Shown here: in pieces, positions 18,410-26,992 of the stretch | How positions within the stretch are numbered: position 1 is the first letter of the stretch | Layout: each line of letters begins with the position of its first letter | Origin: Thalassobius sp047123305 | Lineage (GTDB): Bacteria; Pseudomonadota; Alphaproteobacteria; Rhodobacterales; Rhodobacteraceae | DNA: 64,000 nt | Assembly (NCBI RefSeq): GCF_047123305.1 | Contig: NZ_CP138918.1 | Coordinates: forward strand, 2,914,001 to 2,978,000 | Direction: 5' to 3' | Made by a program: the position numbers and the translations under genes | Notes under the pieces: model-generated | Told to the model about the DNA's origin: nothing | The model's database searches: none | Seen by the model: only the letters and a program-made list of their open reading frames with translations

Positions 18410-18480
18410 GGGGCGTTGCTCCTCTGGGGGTCTTGGTCGGCCCCCATTCACCCCAGAGTATTTTCGGATCGTTGAAAGAG
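18410..18480 (+). repeat. structured intergenic repeat, copy A
   Basis: Architecture shared with copies at 22392, 44770 and 48373: a first hairpin around GTTG (AGGGGC-GTT-GCTCCT, one G-T pair), a second hairpin with its own sequence (TGGGGG 18425-18430 with CCCCCA 18441-18446), then the tail CCCCAGAGTATTTT followed by a GTTGAAAG ending. It sits between marC and the ABC-F gene, 12 bp from the ABC-F stop. The family resembles repeats I recall from other Rhodobacteraceae genomes. Confidence 0.75.
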
Positions 18481-18492
18481 GCCGTTGCGGTG

Positions 18493-20343
18493 TCAGGCGT
18501 TTTCGGCCTTTTCCAGCTTTTCCAGCGCCACCATCCAGAGTTCTTCGGCACGGTCCATCGCCTCGCGCAGTTCGGCGTATTTCTTCTGCAGAACCACGGC
18601 CTCGCCCTTGCGTTCGGCAAACAGCTCCGGGTCGGCAAGTCGCAGCTGCAGCTTCTTGTCCATTTCCGCCAGCTTCTCGATCCGTTCCTCGCATTTGCGG
18701 GTCTCACTGCGTAGGGCAAGGATCTGGTCGCGGCTGGCACGTTTCGGGGCCGGGGCTTTGGGTTTTGAGGGTTTCGGCGGCGTGTCGGCCTGCAGGAGCA
18801 TCTTGCGATAGGCGTCCAGATCCTCCTCATAGGGTTTCACCGTGCCGTCTTTCACCAGCCAAAGCCGGTCCGCCACCATCGACAAAAGGTGCATGTCGTG
18901 GCTGACCAGAACCACGGCCCCGCCATAGGCGCTGAGCGCTTCCACCAACGCCTCGCGGCTTTCGATGTCGAGGTGGTTGGTTGGTTCGTCAAGGATCAAC
19001 AACTGTGGCGCGGGCAGCGTGGCCAAGAGCAGCGACAGCCGGGCCTTTTGCCCCCCAGAAAGGCGGCCGACCTCGGTTTCGGCCTGTTCCGCCATCAGAC
19101 CAAAACCCGCCAGCTTGGCGCGCAGTTTGCTGGGGTGCTGGCCGGGCAGTTCCCGCTGCAGGTGTTGCAGCGGGGTTTCATCCACATGCAGCTCGTCCAC
19201 CTGATGCTGGGCAAAGAAGCCGATGCGCAGTTTGGAAGACCGATTGATGTCGCCTTCCATCGGTATGAGCCGGTCCGACAGCAGCTTGGCGAGGGTGGAT
19301 TTGCCCTGGCCGTTCTTGCCCAGGAGCGCAATGCGGTCGTCCTGATCGATGCGCAGGTCCAGCCGTTTCAGCACCGGCGTGCCGTCATAGCCCACAGTGG
19401 TGTCCTGGGTTGAGATGATCGGCGGCGACAGGGTTTCGGGTTCGGGGAAGGTAAAGACAGTGCGCGCTGCGTCTTCGGGCGCGCGGATGGTTTCCATCTT
19501 TTCCAACATTTTGACCCGGCTTTGGGCCTGTTTGGCCTTAGAGGCCTTGGCTTTGAACCGGTCGACAAAGCTTTGTAGGTGGGCGCGCTGCGCCTCTTGT
19601 TTCTTGGCTGCTGCGGCCTGCACCGCCCGTTGCGCCGCCCGTTGGCGGGTGAACTGGTCATAGGGGCCGGTGTAATAGGTCAGCTGCCGGTTATCGAGAT
19701 GCAGGATCGAGCCGACAGCGCGGTTCAGCAGGTCCCGGTCGTGGCTGATGATCAGGACCGTATGTGGATATTTGGTCAGGTAGTTTTCCAGCCAAAGCGC
19801 CCCTTCCAGATCGAGGTAGTTGGTTGGTTCGTCAAGCAGCAGCAGGTCGGGTTCGGAAAACAACACCGCTGCCAGCGCCACACGCATCCGCCAGCCACCG
19901 GAGAAGGCCGAGCAGGGCATCTTCTGTTCCTCGGCGTCAAAACCGAGGCCTCGCAGGATGTTGGAGGCACGGGCCTCGGCCGACCAGGCGTCGATATCGG
20001 CCAGACGGGTCTGGATGTCCGCAATACGGGCGGGATCGGTGGCCACATCGGCCTCGGCCATCAGGCTGGCGCGTTCGGTATCGGCAGCCAGCACCGTGTC
20101 GATCAGCGACACCTCATTGCCGGGCACCTCCTGCGCGACGCCGCCGATGCGGGCGCGCGAGGGCAGCTCAATGCTGCCGTTGTCCAGATGCAGATCGCCG
20201 CGGATCAGCTTGAACAGGGTGGTTTTCCCCGCGCCATTGCGGCCAATCAGGCCAACTTTATGGCCGGTTGGAATGGTGGCGCTGGCCCCTTCAAACAGGG
20301 GGCGGCCTTCGATCGAATAGGTGATGTCTTGGATCCGTAGCAT
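18493..20343 (-). CDS. ABC-F family ATPase (Uup/YheS type)
   Basis: Soluble ribosome-associated ATPase of 616 residues with two nucleotide-binding domains and no membrane part. Walker A motifs are 'GLIGRNGAGKTTL' and 'LLGKNGQGKSTL'. Signature motifs are 'FSGGWRMRVALA' and 'LSGGQKARLSLL'. Walker B motifs are 'LLLLDEPTNYLDL' and 'LLILDEPTNHLDI'. The linker between the domains is the Lys/Ala/Gln-rich arm of the ABC-F class, and a charged coiled-coil C-terminal domain follows (about residues 540-616). ABC-F proteins act on the ribosomal E site. The start is ATG 20343; an upstream extension to 20421 lacks conservation. Confidence 0.93.
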   Translation of the reverse strand: MLRIQDITYSIEGRPLFEGASATIPTGHKVGLIGRNGAGKTTLFKLIRGDLHLDNGSIELPSRARIGGVAQEVPGNEVSLIDTVLAADTERASLMAEADVATDPARIADIQTRLADIDAWSAEARASNILRGLGFDAEEQKMPCSAFSGGWRMRVALAAVLFSEPDLLLLDEPTNYLDLEGALWLENYLTKYPHTVLIISHDRDLLNRAVGSILHLDNRQLTYYTGPYDQFTRQRAAQRAVQAAAAKKQEAQRAHLQSFVDRFKAKASKAKQAQSRVKMLEKMETIRAPEDAARTVFTFPEPETLSPPIISTQDTTVGYDGTPVLKRLDLRIDQDDRIALLGKNGQGKSTLAKLLSDRLIPMEGDINRSSKLRIGFFAQHQVDELHVDETPLQHLQRELPGQHPSKLRAKLAGFGLMAEQAETEVGRLSGGQKARLSLLLATLPAPQLLILDEPTNHLDIESREALVEALSAYGGAVVLVSHDMHLLSMVADRLWLVKDGTVKPYEEDLDAYRKMLLQADTPPKPSKPKAPAPKRASRDQILALRSETRKCEERIEKLAEMDKKLQLRLADPELFAERKGEAVVLQKKYAELREAMDRAEELWMVALEKLEKAENA

Positions 20344-20544
20344 GCGAGGCGGAGTGCCAGAGCGCCGCGGGTAAGTCAATTGGCCGAACGTCTGGCGGCG
20401 TGCGCGCAGGGGCGCTGACAATTTTCGCGGGCTACGGTGTTGCCACCGGAGGGTAACAGGCGTAGCAGGGACGGTGCAATGGTGCGAAATGCTGCACGTG
20501 TTAACGACCTCTGCCCCGGCACCAAGAGGTGCGAAAGGACCCGC

Positions 20545-21723
20545 ATGGCCCCTGCCAGTTCTAAACCCAGCCTGCTGACGCTGATCCTGCTGACCTCGGT
20601 AGCCGTGATGTCGCTGAACATCTTCCTGCCGTCGCTGGGTGGGATCGCGGTGGAATTTGGGGTGAGCTACACGTTGGTGGCGCTGTCAATTTCGGCCTTC
20701 CTGTTGGTCTCGGCGGCGTTGCAGCTGATCATGGGGCCGCTGTCGGACCGCTATGGGCGGCGACCTGTGGTGCTGATCGGTCTGGTGATCTTTGTCTTTG
20801 CCTCTCTGGGCTGCGCGCTGTCGCAGGATGTCTGGAGCTTCCTGGCCTTCCGCATGGCGCAAGGTGGGATCGTGTCGGGCATGGTGCTGGGACGCGCCAT
20901 TGTGCGCGACGTCTATGCACCGCAGGACGCGGCAAAGCGGATCGCGCAAATCGGGGCTGCGATGGCGCTGGCACCGCTGCTGGCGCCTTTGGTGGGCGGG
21001 ATCCTGGACAGTCTGTTTGGCTGGCGTTCCGTGTTCTACCTGCTGGCGGTCAGCGGGGCGGCGGTGTTCCTGCTGTGCTGGAGCGATCTGGGCGAAACCA
21101 ACACCACCCGTCAGGCCAGCTTTGCGGCCCAATTCCGCGCCTACCCAGAGGTGCTGCGCTCGGCGCCGTTCTGGGCGTATTCCGGTGTGCTTGTCTTCTC
21201 GCTGGGCGGGTTTTACGCCTATCTGGCGGGCGCGCCGCTGGTTGGCGCAGATATCTTTGGCCTCGGGCCTGTAACATTGGGGATGATGATGGGGGCCACG
21301 GCGGTGGGGTTCCTGATCGGAAATCTTGTGACCACCCGGCAGGGCGCACGGCTTGGGTCGATGCGGCTGATCCTCTGGGGGCGGTGGCTGTCGATGAGTG
21401 GCTGTCTGGTGGCGGCCTTGGTTCTTGCGCTGGGTCTGGTGCACCCGGCGGTGATGTTCGCCGGTGCGGTGACGCTCGGGTTGGGCAACGGGCTGACATT
21501 GCCGGGCGCCAATGTGGGGGTGATGAGTGTTGCGCCGCATCTGGCGGGCTCTGCCTCGGGCCTTTCCGGCGCGCTTGGGGTGGTGATTGGGGCGGTGTTG
21601 ACGCCGCTTGTGTCGACCCTTGTGGCGGGCCCGATGGGTGCAGAACTGCTGATGCTGTCGATGGCCGCCTGCGGCGGCTTGGCGCTCACCTCGGCTTTTG
21701 TGGTGGCACGACTGGAGAGATAG
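20545..21723 (+). CDS. MFS drug-resistance transporter, Bcr/CflA family
   Basis: Twelve-span major facilitator of 392 residues. The motif A loop is 'GPLSDRYGRRPVVLIG' between helices 2 and 3. The helix-4/5 region 'RMAQGGIVSGMVLGRAIVRDVY' matches the DHA1 Bcr/CflA signature. It probably exports drugs or sulfonamide/bicyclomycin-like compounds; the true substrate is unknown. ATG 20545 is favoured by GAAAGGA at 20533-20539 over an earlier in-frame ATG at 20437. It is divergent from the ABC-F gene. Confidence 0.85.
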   Translation: MAPASSKPSLLTLILLTSVAVMSLNIFLPSLGGIAVEFGVSYTLVALSISAFLLVSAALQLIMGPLSDRYGRRPVVLIGLVIFVFASLGCALSQDVWSFLAFRMAQGGIVSGMVLGRAIVRDVYAPQDAAKRIAQIGAAMALAPLLAPLVGGILDSLFGWRSVFYLLAVSGAAVFLLCWSDLGETNTTRQASFAAQFRAYPEVLRSAPFWAYSGVLVFSLGGFYAYLAGAPLVGADIFGLGPVTLGMMMGATAVGFLIGNLVTTRQGARLGSMRLILWGRWLSMSGCLVAALVLALGLVHPAVMFAGAVTLGLGNGLTLPGANVGVMSVAPHLAGSASGLSGALGVVIGAVLTPLVSTLVAGPMGAELLMLSMAACGGLALTSAFVVARLER

Positions 21724-21871
21724 GGCGCCTGCAGCCTGAGAGACAATCCGCCAGACGCAGGGACCGCCGTGCGTCTACAGGGTTTTCAAACGCCTTTTGC
21801 CGTGCTAGCAGGCGCCAGAAATTAATCACGGCCGGGCATTGGGTCCGGTCTTTGACCTTGAGGACATCCCG

Positions 21872-22294
21872 ATGGCTGTACAACGCACCTTCTCGATCAT
21901 CAAACCCGACGCCACCAAGCGTAACCTGACCGGCGCCATCAACGCCAAATTCGAAGCCGCTGGCCTGCGCATCGTTGCTCAGAAGCGTATCCACCTGTCG
22001 AAAGCACAGGCTGGTGTGTTCTACGCTGTGCACGCCGAGCGTCCCTTCTACGACGAACTGTGCGAATTCATGGCTTCTGAGCCGATCGTTGTTCAGGTTC
22101 TGGAAGGCGAAGACGCCATCGCGAAGAACCGCGAAGTCATGGGCGCCACCAACCCTGCCGAAGCAGACGAAGGCACCATCCGTAAAGAGTTCGCCCTGTC
22201 GATCGGCGAAAACTCGGTTCACGGTTCGGACGCACCGGAAACCGCTGCAGAAGAAATCGCATACTTCTTCTCCGGCCTGGAGCTGGTAGGCTAA
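21872..22294 (+). CDS. ndk: nucleoside diphosphate kinase
   Basis: A 140-residue enzyme that balances NTP pools by phosphate transfer from ATP through a phospho-His. The sequence shows 'RTFSIIKPDATKRNLTGAI' at the start and the active-site 'NSVHGSDAPETAAEEIAYFF' near the end, with the His in 'VHGSD'. The length is standard. The chosen ATG 21872 follows GAGGA at 21860-21864; an upstream start at 21839 would add 11 unconserved residues. A strong terminator follows. Confidence 0.97.
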   Translation: MAVQRTFSIIKPDATKRNLTGAINAKFEAAGLRIVAQKRIHLSKAQAGVFYAVHAERPFYDELCEFMASEPIVVQVLEGEDAIAKNREVMGATNPAEADEGTIRKEFALSIGENSVHGSDAPETAAEEIAYFFSGLELVG

Positions 22295-22323
22295 GCCACC
22301 ACTCTGGTACTGAGACAGACAGA

Positions 22324-22357
22324 ACGCGCCCGGGGCATTGCCTCGGGCGTTTTCTTT
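22324..22357 (+). terminator. Rho-independent terminator of ndk
   Basis: CGCCCGGGGC-ATT-GCCTCGGGCG hairpin (one internal G-T pair) followed by TTTTCTTTT, 30 bp beyond the ndk stop. Confidence 0.85.
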
Positions 22358-22391
22358 TGGGCTCCGCAGCCGTTTCGGCGTCGTGGTCAGG

Positions 22392-22454
22392 AGGGGCTCT
22401 GCCCCTCGGCGCGGTGCGCCTCTCCCCTGAGTATTTTCAGCAAGATGAAAGGCG
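22392..22454 (+). repeat. structured intergenic repeat, copy B
   Basis: Hairpin 1 is AGGGGC-TCT-GCCCCT and hairpin 2 is GGCGC-GGT-GCGCC, followed by the tail TCCCCTGAGTATTTT and CAAGATGAAAGG. It lies between the ndk terminator and the SDR gene. See copies at 18410, 44770 and 48373. Confidence 0.75.
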
Positions 22455-22520
22455 GGGTTTTACGGGGTTTTCTGTGCCGCCTCTGGGCGTTAGCGTGGCA
22501 GCAATGTGAGGGAGGCAGTG

Positions 22521-23273
22521 ATGAGCAAAGTGGCTATGGTCACCGGCGCGGCGCGTGGGATCGGGCTGGCAACAAGCAAGCAGTTTCTGGCCAAAGGCTG
22601 GTCCGTGGCGCTGGTGGATTGGGACGCGGCAGAGCTGGACACCGTGTTGCCGGAATTGGGCGATCAGGCCGCTGGTTTTACATGTGATGTCAGTGACGCT
22701 GAGGCGGTGCAGATGATGGTGGCAGCGGTTGAGGCGCGGTTTGGCGGCATTGATGCGGTGGTGAACAACGCCGGTGTGGCCGAGTTTGGGCCAATTGAAG
22801 ACTGCGACTATGCCACCTGGAAGCGGGTGATGGCGACCAATCTGGATGGCCCGTTTCTGGTGACCCATGCCGCCACCCCGGCATTGAAGACACGTCGGGG
22901 GGCGATTGTGAATATTGCTTCGATCTCGGGCCTACGGGCGTCAACCCTGCGGGTGGCCTATGGCACCTCCAAGGCGGCTGTGATGCATCTGACCAAACAG
23001 CATGCTGCAGAGCTGGGCGAATTTGGCATTCGCGCCAATTGTGTTTGCCCGGGACCGGTGAAGACCAAACTGTCGATGGCGGTGCATAGCCCTGAAATCA
23101 TTGCGGCGTACCATGATGCGATCCCGCTGAATCGCTATGGTAGCGAAGATGAGATCGCGGCGTTGATTTGTTTCTTATGTTCGGAAGAGGCCTCTTATGT
23201 CACCGGCCAAGTGATCGCTGCAGACGGCGGTTTTGAGGCCACGGGTGTGGGCCTGCCGGCCCTGCGGGAGTGA
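22521..23273 (+). CDS. short-chain dehydrogenase/reductase (SDR)
   Basis: Classical NAD(P)-dependent SDR of 250 residues. The cofactor motif is 'VTGAARGIG' near residues 7-15, 'NNAG' lies at about 85, the catalytic Ser is in 'IVNIASISG', and Tyr/Lys are in 'YGTSK'. The C-terminus 'YVTGQVIAADGGFEATG' is typical. ATG 22521 has GGAGGC just upstream. The substrate is unknown; the gene is followed after 6 bp by the YcaQ-like gene and probably co-transcribed. Confidence 0.88.
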   Translation: MSKVAMVTGAARGIGLATSKQFLAKGWSVALVDWDAAELDTVLPELGDQAAGFTCDVSDAEAVQMMVAAVEARFGGIDAVVNNAGVAEFGPIEDCDYATWKRVMATNLDGPFLVTHAATPALKTRRGAIVNIASISGLRASTLRVAYGTSKAAVMHLTKQHAAELGEFGIRANCVCPGPVKTKLSMAVHSPEIIAAYHDAIPLNRYGSEDEIAALICFLCSEEASYVTGQVIAADGGFEATGVGLPALRE

Positions 23274-23279
23274 GTTAAC

Positions 23280-24446
23280 ATGGCGCGGCTGGAGATTTCG
23301 AACCGACAGGCCCGTAAGCTGTGGCTGGACAGCCACCTGCTGTCACATGCGCCGACCGGACCACTGGATCTGATGGCCATCATCGAAGGGCTGGGCTTTG
23401 TGCAGCTGGACACCATTCAGGTGGTGTCACGGGCGCATCACCATATCCTGTGGTCGCGCAATCAGAATTACCGCGAGGCCATGTTTGACCCTTTGTTGGC
23501 CAAGGACCGCGCGGTGTTTGAGCATTTTACCCATGATGCCTCGGTGCTGCCGATGGCGTTTCTGCCGTTCTGGCAACGGCAGTTCCGCCGCAAGGCTGAG
23601 CAGATGGGCAAGGCGGGGTGGTGGAAGAACCTGCCCGATGCAGAGGCGCGGCAGGTCTTGAAAGACCGGATTGCCGCCGAAGGGGCGCTGTCGACCCATG
23701 CCTTTGAATCTGCACCCAAAAGCAGCGATCACGCCTGGGCCAAACCACCGCATAAAATGGCGCTGGATTTCATGTGGTATGCGGGTGAATTGGCGACCTG
23801 TTTTCGTGAGAACTTTACCAAATATTATAATCTTCCTGAGAGGGTGTTCCCCGAACACTTGCGAAAAAGGGAGGTTTCAGATGCAGATCAGGTGGATTGG
23901 CTGTGCCGGGCGGCGCTCGGGCGATTGGGCTTTGCCACCCCCGGGGAAATTCAGAAATTCTGGGAGGCGATGAGCGCCAAGGAATGTCGGGGCTGGCTGG
24001 GGCAAGCGCAGGCGGAACTGGTGCCTGTCTCGGTTCAGGGCGCTGATGGCACCTGGCGGGACGCCTGGAGCGCCCCCGATATTGAGGCACGTCTGACCGA
24101 AGTGGCGGCGCCGACCTCGCGCCTGCGGATCCTCAACCCGTTTGATCCGGCCATCCGTGACCGGGACCGGCTGTTACGGCTGTTCGGTATGGACTACCGG
24201 ATTGAGATCTTTGTGCCTGCCGCAAAACGGAAATATGGCTACTATGTCTATCCTCTATTGGAAGGCACACGTTTTGTCGGCCGGGTGGAGGTCACTGCGG
24301 ACCGTAAGTCGGGTGTACTGAAGCTGGGGCAGGTCTGGGCGGAACCGGGGGTGCGCTGGACAGAGGCGCGGCAGGGCAAACTAGAGGCGGAGCTGACCCG
24401 CTTTGCGCGGTTGGCCGGGTGTCGTTATGCGCAGCACGCGGGGTGA
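23280..24446 (+). CDS. YcaQ-type DNA glycosylase family protein (winged-helix, HTH_42)
   Basis: A 388-residue protein of the AlkZ/YcaQ superfamily, which removes alkylated bases or unhooks interstrand crosslinks. The catalytic loop 'GFVQLDTIQVVSRAHHHILWSR' contains a Q-L-D triad at residues 42-44, the QxD form of YcaQ rather than the QxQ of AlkZ. 'LNPFDPAIRDRDRLLRLFGMDYR' and 'YGYYVYPLLEG' are strong family signatures. The start follows the SDR stop by six bases. A repair role is inferred from the family. Confidence 0.87.
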   Translation: MARLEISNRQARKLWLDSHLLSHAPTGPLDLMAIIEGLGFVQLDTIQVVSRAHHHILWSRNQNYREAMFDPLLAKDRAVFEHFTHDASVLPMAFLPFWQRQFRRKAEQMGKAGWWKNLPDAEARQVLKDRIAAEGALSTHAFESAPKSSDHAWAKPPHKMALDFMWYAGELATCFRENFTKYYNLPERVFPEHLRKREVSDADQVDWLCRAALGRLGFATPGEIQKFWEAMSAKECRGWLGQAQAELVPVSVQGADGTWRDAWSAPDIEARLTEVAAPTSRLRILNPFDPAIRDRDRLLRLFGMDYRIEIFVPAAKRKYGYYVYPLLEGTRFVGRVEVTADRKSGVLKLGQVWAEPGVRWTEARQGKLEAELTRFARLAGCRYAQHAG

Positions 24447-24450
24447 ACGC

Positions 24451-25223
24451 TTAGGCGAAAAGCTGTGGCACGCTGTCCCAAAGCAGTTTGGCCCCGGTCA
24501 GGCACAGGAAACCATAGACCAGCGTGGTGAAGCGTCGCTGGTCGATACGGCCATGTAGCGCGGTGCCAAGAAGGACACCAACAATCAGCATCGGTGCAAT
24601 CACGGCGCTGACCTGTAGGCTCGCCAGGCTCAGTTGCCCCATGCCTGCATAAGCCACTGTTTTAATTGCATTCAGGGCAAAGAAAAACATCGTGTTGGTG
24701 CCCACAAACTGCGATTTGTCAAAGCCTTGGCTCAGCAGGTATCCTTTCACCGGTGGGCCACCGGCATGGGCGATGAAACTGGCAAAACCGGACATCGCAC
24801 CAAGTGAAAACACCACAGGGGCTGGTGTCTGGCGGGGGAGGCCCGCAGGGGCACCCTTTAAGGCAAAATTCGCCACCAGCAACAGCGCCATCAGCCCAAC
24901 GGCAAAGCGGATCAGGTCCGCGTCCATCCAGGTAAACCCAACCGCCCCCAGCCCCAGCCCCAGGAAGGCACCGGGCAACATCAGGACAACCACTTTGGCC
25001 TGCCAATGCCGGCGGTAATGCCAGACGATCCACAGATCCACAGATCCATTAGCAGCAGGATCGGCATCAAAACGGCTCCGGCAAACTGTGGAGCGACGAA
25101 GAGCGATAGGATCGGGACGGACATGACGCCCAATCCGCCGGCAAAGCCGCTTTTGGAAATACCGGTCAGCAGGACGCAAAGCGCCGCCGTGATGAAAAAC
25201 AAAGGGGGGAGGGTGGTCAACAT
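24451..25223 (-). pseudogene. TauE/SafE family permease, frameshifted by an 8-bp tandem duplication
   Basis: Homology runs through two frames. The N-terminal part starts at ATG 25223 (AAGGA upstream), reads 'FFITAALCVLLTGISKSGFAGG' and continues to 'LLLMDLWI'. The rest continues one frame over as 'WIVWHYRRHWQAKVVVL' to the stop at 24451. The break coincides with a perfect duplication ATCCACAG-ATCCACAG (25028-25043 on plus). Removing one unit restores a single frame of 254 residues with the multi-span pattern of sulfite/organosulfonate exporters. As it stands, translation stops after about 80 residues. It is divergent from a LysR gene, its likely regulator. Confidence 0.85.
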
Positions 25224-25316
25224 AGCGGGTCCTTTCCCCCTCGACATAGGAGGATGGTGCGTATCATGGAAATGATTTAAAAAGGTGTCAAAAATCTCAA
25301 ACGGAGATACCAAATA

Positions 25317-26168
25317 TTGGACCCCCGCGCCTTAGATAGTTTTGTGGTCGCCGCTGAAGTGCTGAACTTCTCGGAGGCGGCTGCGCGGCGCAACACGGTG
25401 CAGTCGGCGATCAGCACTCATATTCGCAAGCTGGAACAGCAGCTAGGCCAGCGCCTGTTTGACCGTGGGCGCGGCCAAGGCAAGGTGCTGACGGCGGAGG
25501 GCAAAGCCTTTCTCGCCTATGCGCGGCGGATCCTCAACCTGTCGGAAGAGGCCGTGGCCGCGATGCAGGCGCCGAAAGGCCAGCGGGTGATCCGACTGGG
25601 CACCAATGTGACGCTGGCCATGTCCGTCGTGGCGCGCGCCCTGAAACAATTTGCGCCAGACAATCCGGATGTAAAAATCGAGATCCTCTGTGACCGCTCT
25701 GATCAGCTGCTGCCGCAACTGGAAGCAGGGGAGATCGATCTGGCCTTGATGATGGATCAGGGCAAACGGGCGGATCGGATCTTTGTGGAACACGATCAGC
25801 TGGTTTGGGTTGCGGGGCCTGACTTTCGGATGCCAGAGCACGGTGCGGTGCCTCTGGTTTTTCTCAATGATGGCAGGGATTTGCGCACCTATGCCTTTAC
25901 CGCGCTGGACCGTATCGGACGGCAGGGGGCGATTGTGCATTCCAGCCCGCACCCGATGGGTGTGCGGGCCTTTGTGGTGGCGGATCTGGCAGCGACGGTG
26001 CTGCCAAGTCGGGCGGTTGTTGCACCGTTGAAAACGCTTGGGGCAGCACAAGGCCTGCCGGAACTTGGCGGGATAGGCATTGCGCTTTATCGCAGGATGC
26101 AAGGGGGCAGGACGGATTTTGATGCTTTTGGCGCGGCGCTGCACGCCGAAATGAAACGGGAAGGTTAA
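25317..26168 (+). CDS. LysR family transcriptional regulator
   Basis: A 283-residue LysR protein. The N-terminal winged helix is 'LDSFVVAAEVLNFSEAAARRNTVQSAISTHIRKLEQQLGQRLFDR' in shortened quotation: the 'AISTHIRKLE' recognition helix is clear. A substrate-binding domain follows. The start is TTG at 25317 with CGGAG at 25302-25306; no ATG suits. It is transcribed away from the broken TauE gene across a 93-bp gap, the usual LysR-target arrangement. Its stop overlaps the convergent TfoX C-domain gene by four bases. Confidence 0.88.
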   Translation: MDPRALDSFVVAAEVLNFSEAAARRNTVQSAISTHIRKLEQQLGQRLFDRGRGQGKVLTAEGKAFLAYARRILNLSEEAVAAMQAPKGQRVIRLGTNVTLAMSVVARALKQFAPDNPDVKIEILCDRSDQLLPQLEAGEIDLALMMDQGKRADRIFVEHDQLVWVAGPDFRMPEHGAVPLVFLNDGRDLRTYAFTALDRIGRQGAIVHSSPHPMGVRAFVVADLAATVLPSRAVVAPLKTLGAAQGLPELGGIGIALYRRMQGGRTDFDAFGAALHAEMKREG

Positions 26169-26491
26169 CGCGCAACCACTCCGATTTCGTTGAGAATTTT
26201 CTCGATTGCGGTGGTGTCATCCGCCGGTTTACTGGTCGCTTTCAAGGCGTCAAACCGTTTGCGCAGGGCTTTCTTCTCATCGCCTTGGCAATCATTCCAG
26301 GGCCGGCCCTGCAGCCCCATGACCAAAGCGTAGTAGCCGATGAAATGCGGGCGGGTGCCCGTCTGGATCAGCTTGCTGTAGGCCGCGTCCGCGCCCAGTT
26401 CGCGCAGCTCTTCGGCAGAGTTTATGCCAGCCCGTGCAAAGACTTCTTCGCTTTTGGGGCCGAGGTTGGGAATTGCGCTGACCGAGGACAT
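26165..26491 (-). CDS. TfoX C-terminal domain protein
   Basis: A stand-alone TfoX_C domain of 108 residues. 'SAIPNLGPKSEEVFARAGINSAEELRELG' is the helix-hairpin-helix-like core of this domain, followed by 'GYYALVMGLQGRPWNDC'. ATG 26491 is taken; a TTG two codons upstream (26497) is also possible. The matching TfoX_N domain is encoded separately at 8954-9283. Such domains are small DNA-binding or adaptor modules; the function in alphaproteobacteria is unknown. Confidence 0.82.
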   Translation of the reverse strand: MSSVSAIPNLGPKSEEVFARAGINSAEELRELGADAAYSKLIQTGTRPHFIGYYALVMGLQGRPWNDCQGDEKKALRKRFDALKATSKPADDTTAIEKILNEIGVVAR

Positions 26492-26526
26492 GCTCAAGCC
26501 ATAACGCGTCTTTCCCGGAAGGTCAC

Positions 26527-26655
26527 TCAGATCATTGCAAAATCTGTGAAGACAAAGCGTTCGTGATGTTTGCGCTTCTTCTGGGCTGTCTCTGCGGGCA
26601 CAGGGGCCGGCGCCGAAGCGGCGGGTTTGCGGGGTGGTTTCACAATCTGGGCCAT
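26527..26655 (-). CDS. small basic protein, 42 aa (hypothetical)
   Basis: Starts at ATG 26655 with an excellent AAGGAGG seven to thirteen bases upstream on the minus strand. The product is Pro/Ala-rich (KPPRKPAASAPAPVPAE), then basic (QKKRKHHERFVF), ending TDFAMI. It lies just before the TfoX C-domain gene on the same strand, about 35 bp away, so the two may share a transcript. No family was recognised. The strong ribosome site is the main support. Confidence 0.5.
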   Translation of the reverse strand: MAQIVKPPRKPAASAPAPVPAETAQKKRKHHERFVFTDFAMI

Positions 26656-26992
26656 ATCACGGGCCTCCTTGCTGCGGTTGCTGCGAAGAGCCCGGGCGCG
26701 ACTTGTTGCTCGGGCCTTATCAACAAAGTACGGAAAATTGTGTCAAATTTCAGGCGCGCAAAGGACGATTTGGGCAGGCCATTCGGACAGTTTACGGGCA
26801 AAAGGTTAGGTGTGGTTTCCGACCAAAGGGGGCAATTTCGAACCAAGGCGCGAGGGTCCGGATCTTGTACAATCGGGGATGACAATTGTCTGAGAGCGTC
26901 TTTGAGGTCCGCCCCAGGGCTCCTGAACGCGGCCGTATCAGGCGAAGCCGCTTGACCCTCACGCAACCTATGCCTAATCAGGTGACCAAGGT
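26656..26992. other. intergenic region before the CAU tRNA
   Basis: No gene supported in 337 bp. It contains an imperfect GC-rich inverted repeat (GCCCGGGC and GCTCGGGC around 26695-26722) and, at its right end, a good tRNA promoter. Confidence 0.5.
26952..26980 (+). promoter_or_regulatory. candidate sigma-70 promoter of the CAU tRNA gene
   Basis: TTGACC at 26952-26957, a 17-bp spacer and TAATCA at 26975-26980, ending 12 bp before the tRNA 5' end. Confidence 0.6.

Noticed and set aside
17675..21723. marC, ABC-F and MFS genes as an antibiotic-resistance island
   Set aside because: All are ordinary chromosomal families with native composition; no mobile element and the gyrA resistance positions are wild type.
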